The position numbers and the translations under genes are program-made. A stretch of DNA of 64,000 nucleotides. Origin: Candidatus Zhuqueibacterota bacterium. GTDB taxonomy: Bacteria; Zhuqueibacterota; Zhuqueibacteria; Oceanimicrobiales; Oceanimicrobiaceae. Of the stretch, positions 36,785-48,000 are shown one piece after another (the first letter of the stretch is position 1; the number at the start of each line of letters is the position of its first letter). The stretch spans positions 27,058 through 91,057 of the forward strand of contig JAJDAG010000032.1 in the NCBI GenBank assembly GCA_029262005.1, given 5' to 3'. A model generated the notes under the pieces. It ran no database searches and had not been told where the DNA came from. It worked only from the letters and a program-made list of their open reading frames with translations.

Positions 36785-37696
36785 AAACTTGCAATATTAT
36801 TTTGGTGTTACAAGAATCCGGAGCTTTGTTTAGACAGACTTAGGCTCATTCGTAGATGTAATAAACAAACGCCTATATTTGTTCTTTATGGCGGCAAGCC
36901 GCAAGATGCCCCGTTGTTTGAGGAACTGTTTCATGGCATTGTTGACGATTTTTATCAATATAATGAACCGCCGCCGGTATCGAGCGAAGAGCTACTCGCA
37001 GAGTTTCGCAATGGCGTTCGTTGGAAATATTTATATGGTGATTTGCAATTTGTGGCCTGGTTTAGAAATCGTGGAATTGCTCTGGATTGGGATACCGTGG
37101 TTGTGATTCAGTGGGATATGCTGGTATTTTGCTCGGTAACGGAAGCGTTTTCATCACTAAAAAAAAATGAGATACTTTTTTCAGGGCTGCGGCCGGTTTC
37201 AGAAGTTGAGGACCGCTGGTCGTGGGTTTCACCAGACCAACCTGCAGCACGAAAAATGTACCTCGATTTTCTAATGCATGTAAAAAACAAATACGGTTTC
37301 ACAGATGCTCCTCAATGCTTTATCGCAATAGTGCTGGCCATGCCAAGGTCTTTTTTGAAAAAATTCGCTCAAATCGAAGCACGCTCGCTTGGTTTTCTGG
37401 AATATCGACTGCCGGTTTACGCGCAAATATTTGGCACACCAATTTGCACTGAACACGCGTTTAAACCGTGGTGGGGTGCTGTCGAAACTTATTCTGTGAC
37501 CAGTACTTTGCGTGCACTTCCATTTGAAATTTGGGTGCCGACAATTTTGATAAATCTTATAAAAAAACGTGGCGCCAGGATATTTCATCCGTTTTGGCGC
37601 CCTGTTCCCGCTGGAATTTTTGGTTGGTCTTGTGCCTTTTTACGAGGCCTGCAACGAGCTGTTGTTGCAATCATTCGAGGATTGCCGGTTTGCTGA
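36782..37696 (+). CDS. Uncharacterised protein, possibly GT-A-like
   Basis: This 304-residue protein is not recognised with confidence. It begins LAILFWCYKNPELC, as many nucleotide-sugar-binding folds do. It has VVVIQWDMLVF around residue 120, which could be a variant of the DxD metal motif of GT-A glycosyltransferases. FHPFWRP occurs near residue 280. No signal peptide is visible; the C-terminal 50 residues are mildly hydrophobic (IFGWSCAFLRGLQ) and may touch the membrane. It lies at the end of the glycosylation genes, so a glycosyltransferase role is reasonable but unproven. It is separated from both neighbours by untranslated DNA. Confidence 0.6.
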   Translation: MKLAILFWCYKNPELCLDRLRLIRRCNKQTPIFVLYGGKPQDAPLFEELFHGIVDDFYQYNEPPPVSSEELLAEFRNGVRWKYLYGDLQFVAWFRNRGIALDWDTVVVIQWDMLVFCSVTEAFSSLKKNEILFSGLRPVSEVEDRWSWVSPDQPAARKMYLDFLMHVKNKYGFTDAPQCFIAIVLAMPRSFLKKFAQIEARSLGFLEYRLPVYAQIFGTPICTEHAFKPWWGAVETYSVTSTLRALPFEIWVPTILINLIKKRGARIFHPFWRPVPAGIFGWSCAFLRGLQRAVVAIIRGLPVC

Positions 37697-37711
37697 AGCT
37701 GTCGGCATTTT
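37684..37711 (+). terminator. Weak terminator-like hairpin over the stop of the 36782 gene
   Basis: GCCG (37684-37687) can pair with CGGC (37703-37706) around an imperfect inner stem and TGAA loop, followed by ATTTT. Two wobbles and a mismatch make it weak. Confidence 0.2.
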
Positions 37712-38271
37712 GTCCTCGTGCTGTGAGAATAGTAACTTTGATAGCCGCTGCATCTCCCGCCGAGCCATCCACTGCAATAAATGATCTCTGCTACAAAACC
37801 AACTTGCTTTTTTGGATCTAAAGTCACATTTTGTCACAGCCGTTCAAGCGGAATTCGTGAAATTAAACGTCAGTCTTTGCTATCGGGATAATGCAGTTGT
37901 GGAACACTTTAGTCACAGGGTTATTGCCTTAGCTGTGCATCCAAATTTATTGGTACAATAATATGGGAGTGGGTGAAAAACCAGGGCGCAGTGCTCGCCG
38001 ATTATGCGGTTCCGCAAATTATGGCCTGCACAAAATTCGTCGTCCGTACTAGAAGGTCCCGGCTAATTTACGCTTGCCTGGTAATGTGAGTCAGAGCCTA
38101 ACGATTGTTCGTTGTTTGTGCCTGGAAGTTTCCTGGCGTACCACTTTTGAACATTGCATATTATTTGCGACATAATGTGTTCCAAATCCGAAAAGGCGCT
38201 GTAATAATTTGCGCACTTAACTAGCTTGCTCTCTATACAGTTGAAACAAAAAAACAGACCCGGAATATACT
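37697..38271. other. 575-base gap without a gene, possible promoter region
   Basis: This is the longest gene-free stretch of the window and separates the sugar genes from the NRPS/PKS core. No convincing coding frame is seen on either strand. It contains TTTG (37709-37712), 20 bases, then TAACTTTG (37733-37740), which fits the Bacteroidota TTTG-N20-TAnnTTTG promoter pattern, though more than 500 bases ahead of the next gene. It may hold a decayed gene or the control region of the assembly-line operon. Confidence 0.35.
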
Positions 38272-41200
38272 TTGCAGCTTTCTGATAAAAAACGTGCTCT
38301 CCTGGAGAAATTAATGCAGCAGGAGGGGCTTGTCTCTGAGGTGGTGCAAAGCATCCCACGCATCAATCACAGCGGCATCGCACCCATGTCTTTTTCGCAG
38401 GAGCGGCTGTGGTTTCTAAATCAATTGCAGCCTGAAAGTCCGGTTTACAACTTTCCGGCGGCAGTCAGACTCAAAGGTGCTTTTGACGTTCGGGCAATGC
38501 AAGACGCTTTAAACTTCGTGGTACATCGCCATGACATTCTACGCGCGGCGTTTGCGGACGGAGAGCACGGCCCGGTACAGACCATCAGTCCTGAACATAA
38601 ACTGGATTTGCCGGAAGTGGATTTTCGTTCGCTTCCCGAGGCTGAGCGTGAAAGGGAAGCAATGAGTTACGCAAATCGTGAACTCCAGCGTCCTTTCGAC
38701 TTAATGCACCCGCCTCTGTTGCGCGCCTGCATTCTTCGTCTTAAAAATGACGAGGTTATTTTTCTGCTTGTTTTACATCATATCATTGCTGAGGGCTGGT
38801 CTGTAGCCATTTTGTTTCGTGAGTTGGAAGCAAACTATTCAGCTATCTTTGATGGCAATGTGGTTCGTTACCCTGAGTCGGCGTTGCAATATGCTGATTT
38901 CGCAGCCTGGCAGCGTAAGCGTGTAAGTGGCGCTTATCTTGACTCTGAACTGGCTTTTTGGAAAGAACATTTAGGCAGTGACTTGCCTGTGCTGCAATTA
39001 CCAACCGATCGGTCTCGACCTGCGGTGCAAACACTCAAGGGCGCGTGGGTATCCCATATTTTACCAAAAAAATTGTATGATGGTCTCTGTTCATTAAGTC
39101 AGCAACAAGGCGCAACGCTTTTTATGACGCTGCTCACAGGGTATCTCGCTTTGTTGTCAAAATATTCCGGTCAGGAGGATATTGTTGTTGGTTCTCCCGT
39201 TGCAGGACGCGTACATGCTGAGGCAGAAGGGCTTATAGGATTGTTCGTAAACACGCTGGCGCTTCGAATAGATTTATCCGGCAATCCACCCTTTTCGGAG
39301 TTGTTGAATCGTGTAAAGGAAGTGAGTTTGGCTGCATTCAGCCATCAGGAGATACCGTTTGAAAAGCTTGTTGAAGAAATTCAGCCTGACCGTAGTCTTG
39401 GCAGTACGCCTTTATTTCAGGTGATGTTTGCCCTGCAAAACAGTCCGGCCCCGTCCTTGAATTTATCTGGTCAGGCGCCCGGGCAGCCGTTGACCCCGAA
39501 TGAAATACATAACGGTTCTTCAAAGGTAGATCAGGCACTGTTTGTTGAAGAGACATCGGCAGGTCTGGCAGCATCCTTTGAATACAACACGGATTTATTC
39601 GATCGTTCTACCGTGGAACGGATGCTGGCACAGTATGAGGTGCTTTTGTCCGGAGCCCTGGCCAATCCATACATGCGGTTATCTGAATTGCCTGTACTCA
39701 CAAATGAGGAGCACCGGAAAAGCCTTTTTGACTGGAACGCAAATAAATGTGAAGTCAATTTTGAAAAATGCGTGCATGAATATGTCGCGGCGCATGCAAA
39801 GCACACACCGGATGCCATCGCTGTTGTCAGCGAAGGGAATCAACTGTCTTATTCTGAGTTGAATAAACGTGCCAATCAACTGGCTCACCAATTGCAGAAA
39901 TTGGGAGTCGGGCCTGAAGTGCTTGTGGGCATTTGCTGTGAGCGTGATCTTACGATGTTGGTTGCGATGTTGGGAGTTTTGAAAGCTGGCGGCGCTTATT
40001 TGCCACTGGATCCGGCTTATCCGCAGGACCGCATCCATTTTATGGTTTCTGATGCAAATGTTTCCGTGCTTTTGTCCGTGTCCCATCTTGCCGGCTCCTT
40101 GCCGGAAGGGAAGCATGAAGTTCTTTTCCTTGATACTGATTGGTCGGATATTTCCAAATATTCGCAGGTGCAGCCTGAGACTTCAGTTACTGCGGATAAT
40201 TTAGCTTATGTGATTTATACATCCGGTTCCACTGGTCGCCCAAAGGGCGTTTGCATTCCACATTCAGGCCTGTTGAATTTAGTTTTCTGGCACAATGACG
40301 CATTTGATGTCAAGAAAACCGATCGGGCCACACAAATGGCGGCAACTGCTTTCGATGCTTCTGTTTGGGAAGTCTGGCCGTATCTTGTGGCCGGTGCTAG
40401 TCTTTTTTTAACCCCTGCAGAAATATTGCTCGCTCCGGAGGCACTGCGCGATTGGTTACTGGAAAATCATATTACTATTTCATTTGTGCCAACGCCACTG
40501 GTCGCGTCATTGCTTAAACAGAATTGGCCGGAAAAAAGCGCGATGAAAAAATTGCTCACCGGTGGTGACAAATTGAATGATTTTCCTGGTGAAGGGTTGC
40601 CGTTTTCTCTGACAAACAATTACGGACCAACTGAAAATACGGTGGTCTCAACTTCTTGCCTGGTTAGCGAACATGATAAGTTGGAGGCATCGCCTTCGAT
40701 TGGTCGTGCGATTACAAATACCGATATTTATCTATTAGACAAACACTTAAATCCGGTGCCAATAGGCGCAACTGGTGAAATTTGCATGGGTGGTGCCAGC
40801 CTTGCGCGTGGCTACCTGAACCGCGCCGGCCTGACCGCAGAAAAATTTATTCCACATCCTATCAGCAAAGACTCAGGCGCCAGATTATACCGCAGTGGAG
40901 ATTTAGGCAGATACCTAAGTGACGGCCGTATTGAATTCCTGGGACGCATGGATGATCAGGTAAAGGTGCGGGGTTTTCGGATTGAGCTGGGTGAAATCGA
41001 GGCCGTCCTTGCAAAAAATGTGGGAATTGAAAGTTGTGTAGTTTCTGTTTTCAGTACCAAGGCTGGTGACAAAAGGCTGATCGCCTACGTGGTTGCAGCT
41101 AATGGTCATGAATTGGTTGTCGATGAAGTCCGGCAGGCAATGACTGGACAACTACCCGCATACATGATTCCAGCAAATTTTCTGTTGCTGAAAGCGTTGC

Positions 41201-41628
41201 CTTTGACTCCAAATGGCAAGGTTGATCGCAAGGCATTGCCGGCGCCTGGCAATGAAGGCAGCAAACCGGGCCAGGAACAATCGGTTGCAAGTTCGGCCAT
41301 TGAGAAAGTTTTGCTCGGCATTTGGTCGGAGGTGCTTGATGTGAAACAAATTAATATTCATGACAATTTTTTCGAATTGGGCGGTCATTCTTTGATGATC
41401 ACCCAACTGCTGTCACGAATTCGTCGGGTTTTCCGAGTTGATTTGTCCCTGCGGGTTTTATTTGAATCTGCAACCATCGCCTTAATGGCTCAGGCCATCG
41501 AAGAAACAGAAGAAAGCCCCGGACAGCTTGAGAAAATTGCAGAAATGCTTTTAAAGATTCAAAATATGTCACCGGAAGAGAAAAAGAATATGTTGCAGCG
41601 TAAGCGGGCCGAGGGGAGCATTTCCTAG
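38272..41628 (+). CDS. NRPS module C-A-T, predicted leucine
   Basis: This 1118-residue NRPS has a C domain (about 35-465), an A domain (about 490-990) and a carrier domain (Ser1040). The C motif is H169-H170-IIA-E174-G175, so the usual Asp is Glu; both His are present. The A domain carries YTSGSTGRPKG and NNYGPTE, and its specificity residues read D-A-W-F-L-G-N-V-V, the classical leucine code. The C-terminal tail (NMSPEEKKNML) resembles those ending at 138 and 22746. The start is not clear: an in-frame stop lies at 38242-38244 and the first usable codon is TTG at 38272, just before the docking-like helix LSDKKRALLEKL. There is no good ribosome binding site. Confidence 0.88.
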   Translation: MQLSDKKRALLEKLMQQEGLVSEVVQSIPRINHSGIAPMSFSQERLWFLNQLQPESPVYNFPAAVRLKGAFDVRAMQDALNFVVHRHDILRAAFADGEHGPVQTISPEHKLDLPEVDFRSLPEAEREREAMSYANRELQRPFDLMHPPLLRACILRLKNDEVIFLLVLHHIIAEGWSVAILFRELEANYSAIFDGNVVRYPESALQYADFAAWQRKRVSGAYLDSELAFWKEHLGSDLPVLQLPTDRSRPAVQTLKGAWVSHILPKKLYDGLCSLSQQQGATLFMTLLTGYLALLSKYSGQEDIVVGSPVAGRVHAEAEGLIGLFVNTLALRIDLSGNPPFSELLNRVKEVSLAAFSHQEIPFEKLVEEIQPDRSLGSTPLFQVMFALQNSPAPSLNLSGQAPGQPLTPNEIHNGSSKVDQALFVEETSAGLAASFEYNTDLFDRSTVERMLAQYEVLLSGALANPYMRLSELPVLTNEEHRKSLFDWNANKCEVNFEKCVHEYVAAHAKHTPDAIAVVSEGNQLSYSELNKRANQLAHQLQKLGVGPEVLVGICCERDLTMLVAMLGVLKAGGAYLPLDPAYPQDRIHFMVSDANVSVLLSVSHLAGSLPEGKHEVLFLDTDWSDISKYSQVQPETSVTADNLAYVIYTSGSTGRPKGVCIPHSGLLNLVFWHNDAFDVKKTDRATQMAATAFDASVWEVWPYLVAGASLFLTPAEILLAPEALRDWLLENHITISFVPTPLVASLLKQNWPEKSAMKKLLTGGDKLNDFPGEGLPFSLTNNYGPTENTVVSTSCLVSEHDKLEASPSIGRAITNTDIYLLDKHLNPVPIGATGEICMGGASLARGYLNRAGLTAEKFIPHPISKDSGARLYRSGDLGRYLSDGRIEFLGRMDDQVKVRGFRIELGEIEAVLAKNVGIESCVVSVFSTKAGDKRLIAYVVAANGHELVVDEVRQAMTGQLPAYMIPANFLLLKALPLTPNGKVDRKALPAPGNEGSKPGQEQSVASSAIEKVLLGIWSEVLDVKQINIHDNFFELGGHSLMITQLLSRIRRVFRVDLSLRVLFESATIALMAQAIEETEESPGQLEKIAEMLLKIQNMSPEEKKNMLQRKRAEGSIS

Positions 41629-41732
41629 CAAAAATGTGCTGGTAGATGTCAACCTTCGAGGCAGCGTTCAAAAGCTAGCTCAGAACCGCGTTGTTCAAAT
41701 TGAAACGTGAGGGCCTTACACACGATTAAACT

Positions 41733-44700
41733 ATGACTAATCAATATAACAATATTGAAAAGGACAGCAGTCAGTTTTCTGTTGATGATCTCGAACTCCT
41801 GCAGTATCTGTTGGAGTCCGATGAGACATCTCCGACTGGAGAGACAGCGATTCCGCGCAGGAAAAACACAGATGAGTCACCGCTTTCATTTGCACAGCAG
41901 CGTTTGTGGTTGTTGCAGCAATTAGAACCGAAAAGTCCGGTGTATAATGTTCCAGTTGCACTGCGTATTTCCGGCAAGCTGCATGTGCAGGGTCTGGAAC
42001 GGGCGTTCAATGAAATTGTCCGGCGGCATGATGTGCTTCGGGTTGCATTTGCCAAAGAAGAGGCAGGCCTGAAACAGGTGCCAGTTGCTGAAGTCAAAGT
42101 TGAGATACCTGTGGTAAGCCTGGAGCATGAGCCCCCCGATGAAATGGACGCCCGTGCGCTGAGACGTGTGAATGAATTTATTCAACGTCCATTTGACTTG
42201 GGAAAAGCGCCACTTCTCAGCACAATGCTGCTCAAACTTGCTGATGAGGTTCATGTTTTTGTATTCGTAATGCACCACATTATTTCAGATGGCTGGTCCA
42301 TGGGTGTTTTCATTCGTGAATTAACAGAGGTGTACGATGGTTTTGCAAATGACAGTGAACTTCATTTAGATGAGTTGAAATTGCAATATGCTGATTTTGC
42401 TGCCTGGCAAAAAACATGGATGAAGGGCGAGTCACAGAAGAAACAGCTCACTTATTGGAAAAAACAGCTTGGCGGCACTTTACCGGTACTTGAATTGCCC
42501 ATCGACCACCAGCGTCCGTCAATTCAGACTTCATGTGGCGCACTTGCAACCATCAAGATTTCATCTTCAACTTTGGCGGCGTTAAATCGTCTGAGCCAGG
42601 AGTGCGGTGCAACCTTGTTTATGAGTTTATTGGCCGGTTTCAAAGCCCTGCTCAACCGTTACTCCGGTCAGGAGGATTGCATTGTTGGCACAGCAGTGGC
42701 CAACCGCAATCGTGCTGAACTTGAAGGCATGTTAGGATTTTTTGTAAATACGCTTGTTCTGCGCACTGCTCTGACCGGGAATCCGGAATTCAGGGAATTG
42801 CTAAACCGGGTGCGTATCACCACGATGGATGCCTATGACCATCAAGATTTACCTTTTGAAAAACTGGTTGAAGAAATTAAACCTGATCGGGATGTCAGCC
42901 GGACGCCGCTTTTTCAAGTGATGTTCGCTTTTCAGAATGCACCGACAACGGCATGGTCTTTACCCGGGCTGGAACTGACAGCACTCGAGGTGCATAATGG
43001 AATGTCAAAATTTGACTTAACGCTTTCAAGTGAGGAACAAGCGGACGGCGTGTTGGTTACGGCCGAATACAATACCGATCTTTTTGATGCTGTAACCATC
43101 GAACGATTTTTGGCACATTATCAGCAGATTTTACAAAGCGCAGTAGCCAATCCCAATCAACGATTGTCTGATTTGGCATTGTTGACTGATTTCGACCGTC
43201 ACCAGCTTCTCAATAACTGGAATGCTACCCATCAACCTTTCCAGAGTAAAAAATGCATCCACGAACTGGTTGAATTGCAAGCTATTAACCGACCTGAGTC
43301 TGTTGCAGCAGTTCTTGGTGATAAACAACTCACCTACGGCGAACTTAATCGCCGGGCAAATCAATTGGCGCACTACTTGCTCACTAAAGGCATTGGTCCT
43401 GAGGATTTGGTGGCTGTTTGCTTTGAGCGTAATTTGCTTATGTTGGTGGCAATGCTTGCCACTTTGAAAACAGGTGGCGCATACTTGCCCATAGATCCAA
43501 CATATCCAATTGAACGCATTGGTTTTATGCTGGAAGATTCCAAGGCGAGGATAGTGCTCACCCAGGAACATTTGTTAAAGACGTTGCCTCCGGAGATATC
43601 GACCAGCCTTTGCCTGGATCGTGACTGGCCAAACATTGCCAGGGAGAAAACCGAAAATCCTGAACCGGTATCTCTTATGGAGCATATGGCCTATCTCATT
43701 TATACCTCCGGTTCAACTGGCCGCCCCAAAGGTGTGGCAATACCCCATAAAAGCTTGCTGAATCTGGTACACTGGCATCAAACAGCCTTTGAGGTGACTT
43801 CACACGATCGCGCCACACAAATCGCAACCACCGCGTTCGATGCTTCCGTCTGGGAGATCTGGCCTTATTTATCCGCCGGCGCCTGTTTATTTCTGGCACC
43901 CATGGAAGTTTTAACTTCCCCTGATGCATTACAGATGTGGTTGATTAGCAATAAAATTAATATAAGTTTTGTGCCTACACCACTGGCTGAACCGCTGCTG
44001 AAAATGCCATGGCCCGCGACAGTGGCACTACGCGCGTTGTTGACCGGCGGAGACAAGTTACATGAATTCCCAGGAGCTGGACTTCCTTTTGGTGTGGTCA
44101 ACAATTACGGGCCAACAGAGAATGCTGTTGTCACCACCTCTGGTTGGATCGAAAACAAAGAAGGGGCGGGGGCACCGGAAATTGGCCGTGCAATTGCCAA
44201 CACAGAAGTTTATTTATTAGACAAGCACTTGAACCTTGTGCCTGTTGGTGTTGCCGGCGAACTTTGTATCGGTGGCAGCAGTCTCGCACGTGGCTATCTC
44301 AATCGCCCTGATTTAACCGCAGAAAAATTTATCCCAAATCCTTTTACCACGCAACCAGGTGAACGATTATATAAAACAGGTGATTTGGCACGCTTTTCAC
44401 CAGAGGGCAACATACACTTTGTTGGTAGAATAGATCATCAGGTAAAGATCCGCGGCTTCAGAATCGAGCTTGGTGAGATAGAGGCCACTCTTGAAAAATG
44501 TAGCAGCGTGGACACGGCCATTGTTGTGGTGCATAAAAACAAGCAGGGCGACCAACGGCTTGTGGCTTACATTCTTTCCAAACACGATGAACAAGCATCG
44601 GCAGAGCACCTTAAGCAGACGGCAACCGAGAGCCTGCCGGGCTACATGGTACCGGGAATCTTTATTAACATTGAAAGCCTGCCGTTAACGGCAAATGGGA

Positions 44701-45098
44701 AGATTGATCGTGGCGCTCTGCCAAAGCCAGATACGCTCCAGCCGGGGCTTGGTACTGATTTTGTTGCCCCGGAAACGGAAATAGAGCGCAAAATTGCGGC
44801 TGTCTGGAGGGAAGTTCTGGAAGTAGAAAAAGTCGGCATTCATGACAATTTTTTTGACCTGGGTGGTCATTCGCTCTTACTTGTTCAGATTCATAGCCGG
44901 CTCAACGAAGTACTCAATCAAGACATGTCGATCGTAGATCTTTTTAAATACCCCACTGTTGGGGCCATGACAAAATATTTTAGCCAATCATCAGGTGATG
45001 AACAGGATTTGTCGAAAATTCATCACAAGGCAACCAAGCAAAAACATGCCATCAGGCAGCAAACAAGACTTAAGAAGGAGGTTTTGAAGTATGAGTAA
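41733..45098 (+). CDS. NRPS module C-A-T, predicted leucine (feeds PKS)
   Basis: This 1121-residue NRPS has a C domain with a canonical H181-H182-IIS-D186-G187, an A domain (YTSGSTGRPKG, NNYGPTE) and a carrier domain (Ser1047). The A-domain residues read D-A-W-F-L-G-N-V-V, the same leucine code as the previous module. It begins with an acidic leader (FSVDDLELLQYLLESDE) and ends with a basic tail (KATKQKHAIRQQTRLKK), unlike the previous NRPS. It overlaps the PKS gene by 8 bases, so this module probably passes its leucyl chain to that ketosynthase. Leu extended with malonyl and reduced would be statine. Confidence 0.9.
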   Translation: MTNQYNNIEKDSSQFSVDDLELLQYLLESDETSPTGETAIPRRKNTDESPLSFAQQRLWLLQQLEPKSPVYNVPVALRISGKLHVQGLERAFNEIVRRHDVLRVAFAKEEAGLKQVPVAEVKVEIPVVSLEHEPPDEMDARALRRVNEFIQRPFDLGKAPLLSTMLLKLADEVHVFVFVMHHIISDGWSMGVFIRELTEVYDGFANDSELHLDELKLQYADFAAWQKTWMKGESQKKQLTYWKKQLGGTLPVLELPIDHQRPSIQTSCGALATIKISSSTLAALNRLSQECGATLFMSLLAGFKALLNRYSGQEDCIVGTAVANRNRAELEGMLGFFVNTLVLRTALTGNPEFRELLNRVRITTMDAYDHQDLPFEKLVEEIKPDRDVSRTPLFQVMFAFQNAPTTAWSLPGLELTALEVHNGMSKFDLTLSSEEQADGVLVTAEYNTDLFDAVTIERFLAHYQQILQSAVANPNQRLSDLALLTDFDRHQLLNNWNATHQPFQSKKCIHELVELQAINRPESVAAVLGDKQLTYGELNRRANQLAHYLLTKGIGPEDLVAVCFERNLLMLVAMLATLKTGGAYLPIDPTYPIERIGFMLEDSKARIVLTQEHLLKTLPPEISTSLCLDRDWPNIAREKTENPEPVSLMEHMAYLIYTSGSTGRPKGVAIPHKSLLNLVHWHQTAFEVTSHDRATQIATTAFDASVWEIWPYLSAGACLFLAPMEVLTSPDALQMWLISNKINISFVPTPLAEPLLKMPWPATVALRALLTGGDKLHEFPGAGLPFGVVNNYGPTENAVVTTSGWIENKEGAGAPEIGRAIANTEVYLLDKHLNLVPVGVAGELCIGGSSLARGYLNRPDLTAEKFIPNPFTTQPGERLYKTGDLARFSPEGNIHFVGRIDHQVKIRGFRIELGEIEATLEKCSSVDTAIVVVHKNKQGDQRLVAYILSKHDEQASAEHLKQTATESLPGYMVPGIFINIESLPLTANGKIDRGALPKPDTLQPGLGTDFVAPETEIERKIAAVWREVLEVEKVGIHDNFFDLGGHSLLLVQIHSRLNEVLNQDMSIVDLFKYPTVGAMTKYFSQSSGDEQDLSKIHHKATKQKHAIRQQTRLKKEVLKYE

Positions 45099-48000
45099 CA
45101 CGGAGCAGGATTCTCTTGGCGGCATTGCAGTAGTCGGTCTGGCCGGTCGTTTCCCGAAGGCCGGGAACGTAAACCAATTCTGGGATAATCTGCGAAACGG
45201 CAAAGAGGGTATTTCATTTTTTACGGATGAAGAATTGCTGGAGTCCGGTATCGATCCTACTGTGTTCAACAACCCAAACTATGTGCGTGCCGGCGCCATG
45301 CTGGATGACATGGATAAGTTTGATGCTTCGTTTTTTGATTATACGCCGAGAGAAGCAGAGGCCATGGACCCGCAGCAACGTGTGTTTCTCGAAACAGCCT
45401 GGACGGCACTGGAAAATGCAGGGTACGACCCGGAAAAATATGAAGGTGCAATCGGTGTTTATGCCGGAATCAGTATGAATGCTTATTTGTACCACAATAT
45501 TTTTTCCAACCCAGATTTTGTCAATTCAATCGGTGGCTTTCAGTTGATGATTACCAATGACAAGGATTTTGTCGGCACGAACGTTTCCTACAAATTCAAT
45601 TTGAAAGGGCCGAGCATGACCGTACAAACGGCTTGTTCGACTTCTTTGGTTGCCGTTTGTCAGGCCTGCCAGAGTTTGCTGAGTTATCAGTGTGATATGA
45701 CGCTCGTGGGGGGTGTGTCCATTGGCCTGGTAAAAAAGACCGGTTATATACATCAGCAGGGTGGCATTGCATCGCCGGACGGACATTGTCGCTCTTTTGA
45801 TCACAAGGCAAAGGGCACGGTTCCGGGAAACGGCGTCGGCGTTGTCGTGCTCAAGCGTCTGGCGGATGCCATTGCTGATGGTGACCACATTCACGCGGTT
45901 GTAAGGGGATCTGCGCTTAACAATGATGGTTCGCTGAAAGTAGGTTTTACCGCACCAAGTGTGGATGGCCAGGCTGAAGTCATTGCAATGGCGCAGGCCA
46001 TTGCTGGAATTGAGGCAGACACAATTAACTACATCGAGGCGCATGGAACCGCGACTGAGTTGGGAGATCCGATTGAAATTGCAGGTTTGACCAAAGCGTT
46101 TAGAATGACGACTGACAAAACCGGATACTGTGCTATCGGCTCTGTTAAGTCCAATATTGGCCATCTTGACGCGGCTGCCGGCATAACCGGATTCATCAAA
46201 ACTGTTATGGCGCTTGAAAACAAGGAAATCCCACCGAGCTTGCATTTTGAGAAGCCAAACCCACAGATTGATTTCGCCAAAAGTCCATTTTATGTAAATG
46301 CAAAGTTACAAGACTGGAAAAGCAACGGAACGCCCCGGCGCGCAGGTGTGAGTTCGTTTGGAATTGGTGGTACCAACGCCCATGTTGTTCTGGAGGAAGC
46401 GCCACCTGCCGCACCATCAAGTGCCTCCCGGCCAAAGCAGATGATTTTTCTTTCTGCCAGGACCAACACGGCGCTCAATGCCATGTCTGCCAATCTGGGT
46501 GAATATTTCCTGGCCAACCCGGACTTAAATATTGCCGACGCTGCCTATACCTTGCAGGTTGGCAGGAAGCCATTTAAGCATCGCGGCATACTGGTTTGTG
46601 ATAGCCTGGAAGATGCTGCGCAAGCATTAGAAAAGAGCGATCCCAAACGTGTTTTTAATGGGCACTATGATTCCGGCAATCGTGCTGTCGCTTTTATGTT
46701 TCCAGGTCAGGGAGCGCAGCACGCAAACATGGGAAAGGAACTTTACGATACCGAAGCTGCCTATCGCGAGACAATCGATCACTGCTGTGAATTGCTTAAA
46801 TCTCATCTTAATTTTAATTTGCGAGATATCTTGTTTCCAGAGGGTGACGATATTGAAGCGGCCAATGAAAAATTAAAACAAACCGCAATTACGCAACCAG
46901 CGGTTTTTGTAGTTGAGTACGCCCTGGCAAAATTATGGATTTCCTGGGGAGTTGAACCGCAGGCCATGATCGGGCACAGCATCGGTGAATATGTTGCAGC
47001 ATGTCTTGCCGGTGTGTTTACATTGGAAGATGCGCTGGGATTGGTAGCGGCCAGAGGGCGTTTGATGCAGCAGCTTCCGGGCGGTTCAATGTTGGCTGTT
47101 CCGCTTGACGAAGCAGAAGTGAAACCCATGTTTGATGGAAAATTACAGATTGCCGCGATTAATGCTCCATCACTTTGTGTTGTCTCCGGCCCAACTCCTG
47201 AAGTGGATGCATTTGAGAAGCGTCTGGCCGAAAAAGGCCAGGATGGTCGCCGCTTACATACTTCGCACGCGTTTCACTCGCCAATGATGGACGCAATTCT
47301 GAAACCGTTTGAAGAGCTTGTTGCCCGGGTTAAACGCTCGGCACCGACCAAGCCGTACATTTCAAATGTCAGCGGCACCTGGATTACAGAAGCGCAGGCG
47401 ACAGACCCAAAATACTACGCAAATCACTTGCGGAACGCAGTTCGATTCGCAGATGGCGCCATTGAGTTGCTCAAAGAACCCTCGCGCGTACTTTTAGAAA
47501 TAGGACCCGGCCGCACACTTGGCAGCCTTTCAGGCATGTCCCTGATTGAATTAAGAAAGTCTCAGCCCGAACTGGACGGGGAGCAGGTTGTTGTTTCTTC
47601 AATGCGCCATCCGGAAGATAACGCTTCTGATTTAAGTCACTTGCTCACCGCAGTCGGCAAACTCTGGTTGGCCGGCATCGAGTTGGACTGGTCTGCTTTT
47701 TATGCAAATGAAAAGCGGAATCGTCTGCCGTTACCAACCTACTCATTTGATTGGCAGCGTTACTGGGTTGAGCCTGGTGAGGGTAGTACCGGTGTTACTG
47801 CTACAAGCGGCGCTGCATTTGGTAAGAAGCCTGAGGTTTCGGAGTGGTTCTATACGCCGGTTTGGAAGCAATCTCTGCTGCCGCGAATTTATGGTGCAAA
47901 TGGCCTTGCCGAAGAACAATCCTGGCTGGTCTTTCTGGATGAACACGGTTTTGGTGAACAGGTGGTTTCAGCTTTGCGCCAAAAAAATCAAAAGGTTATC

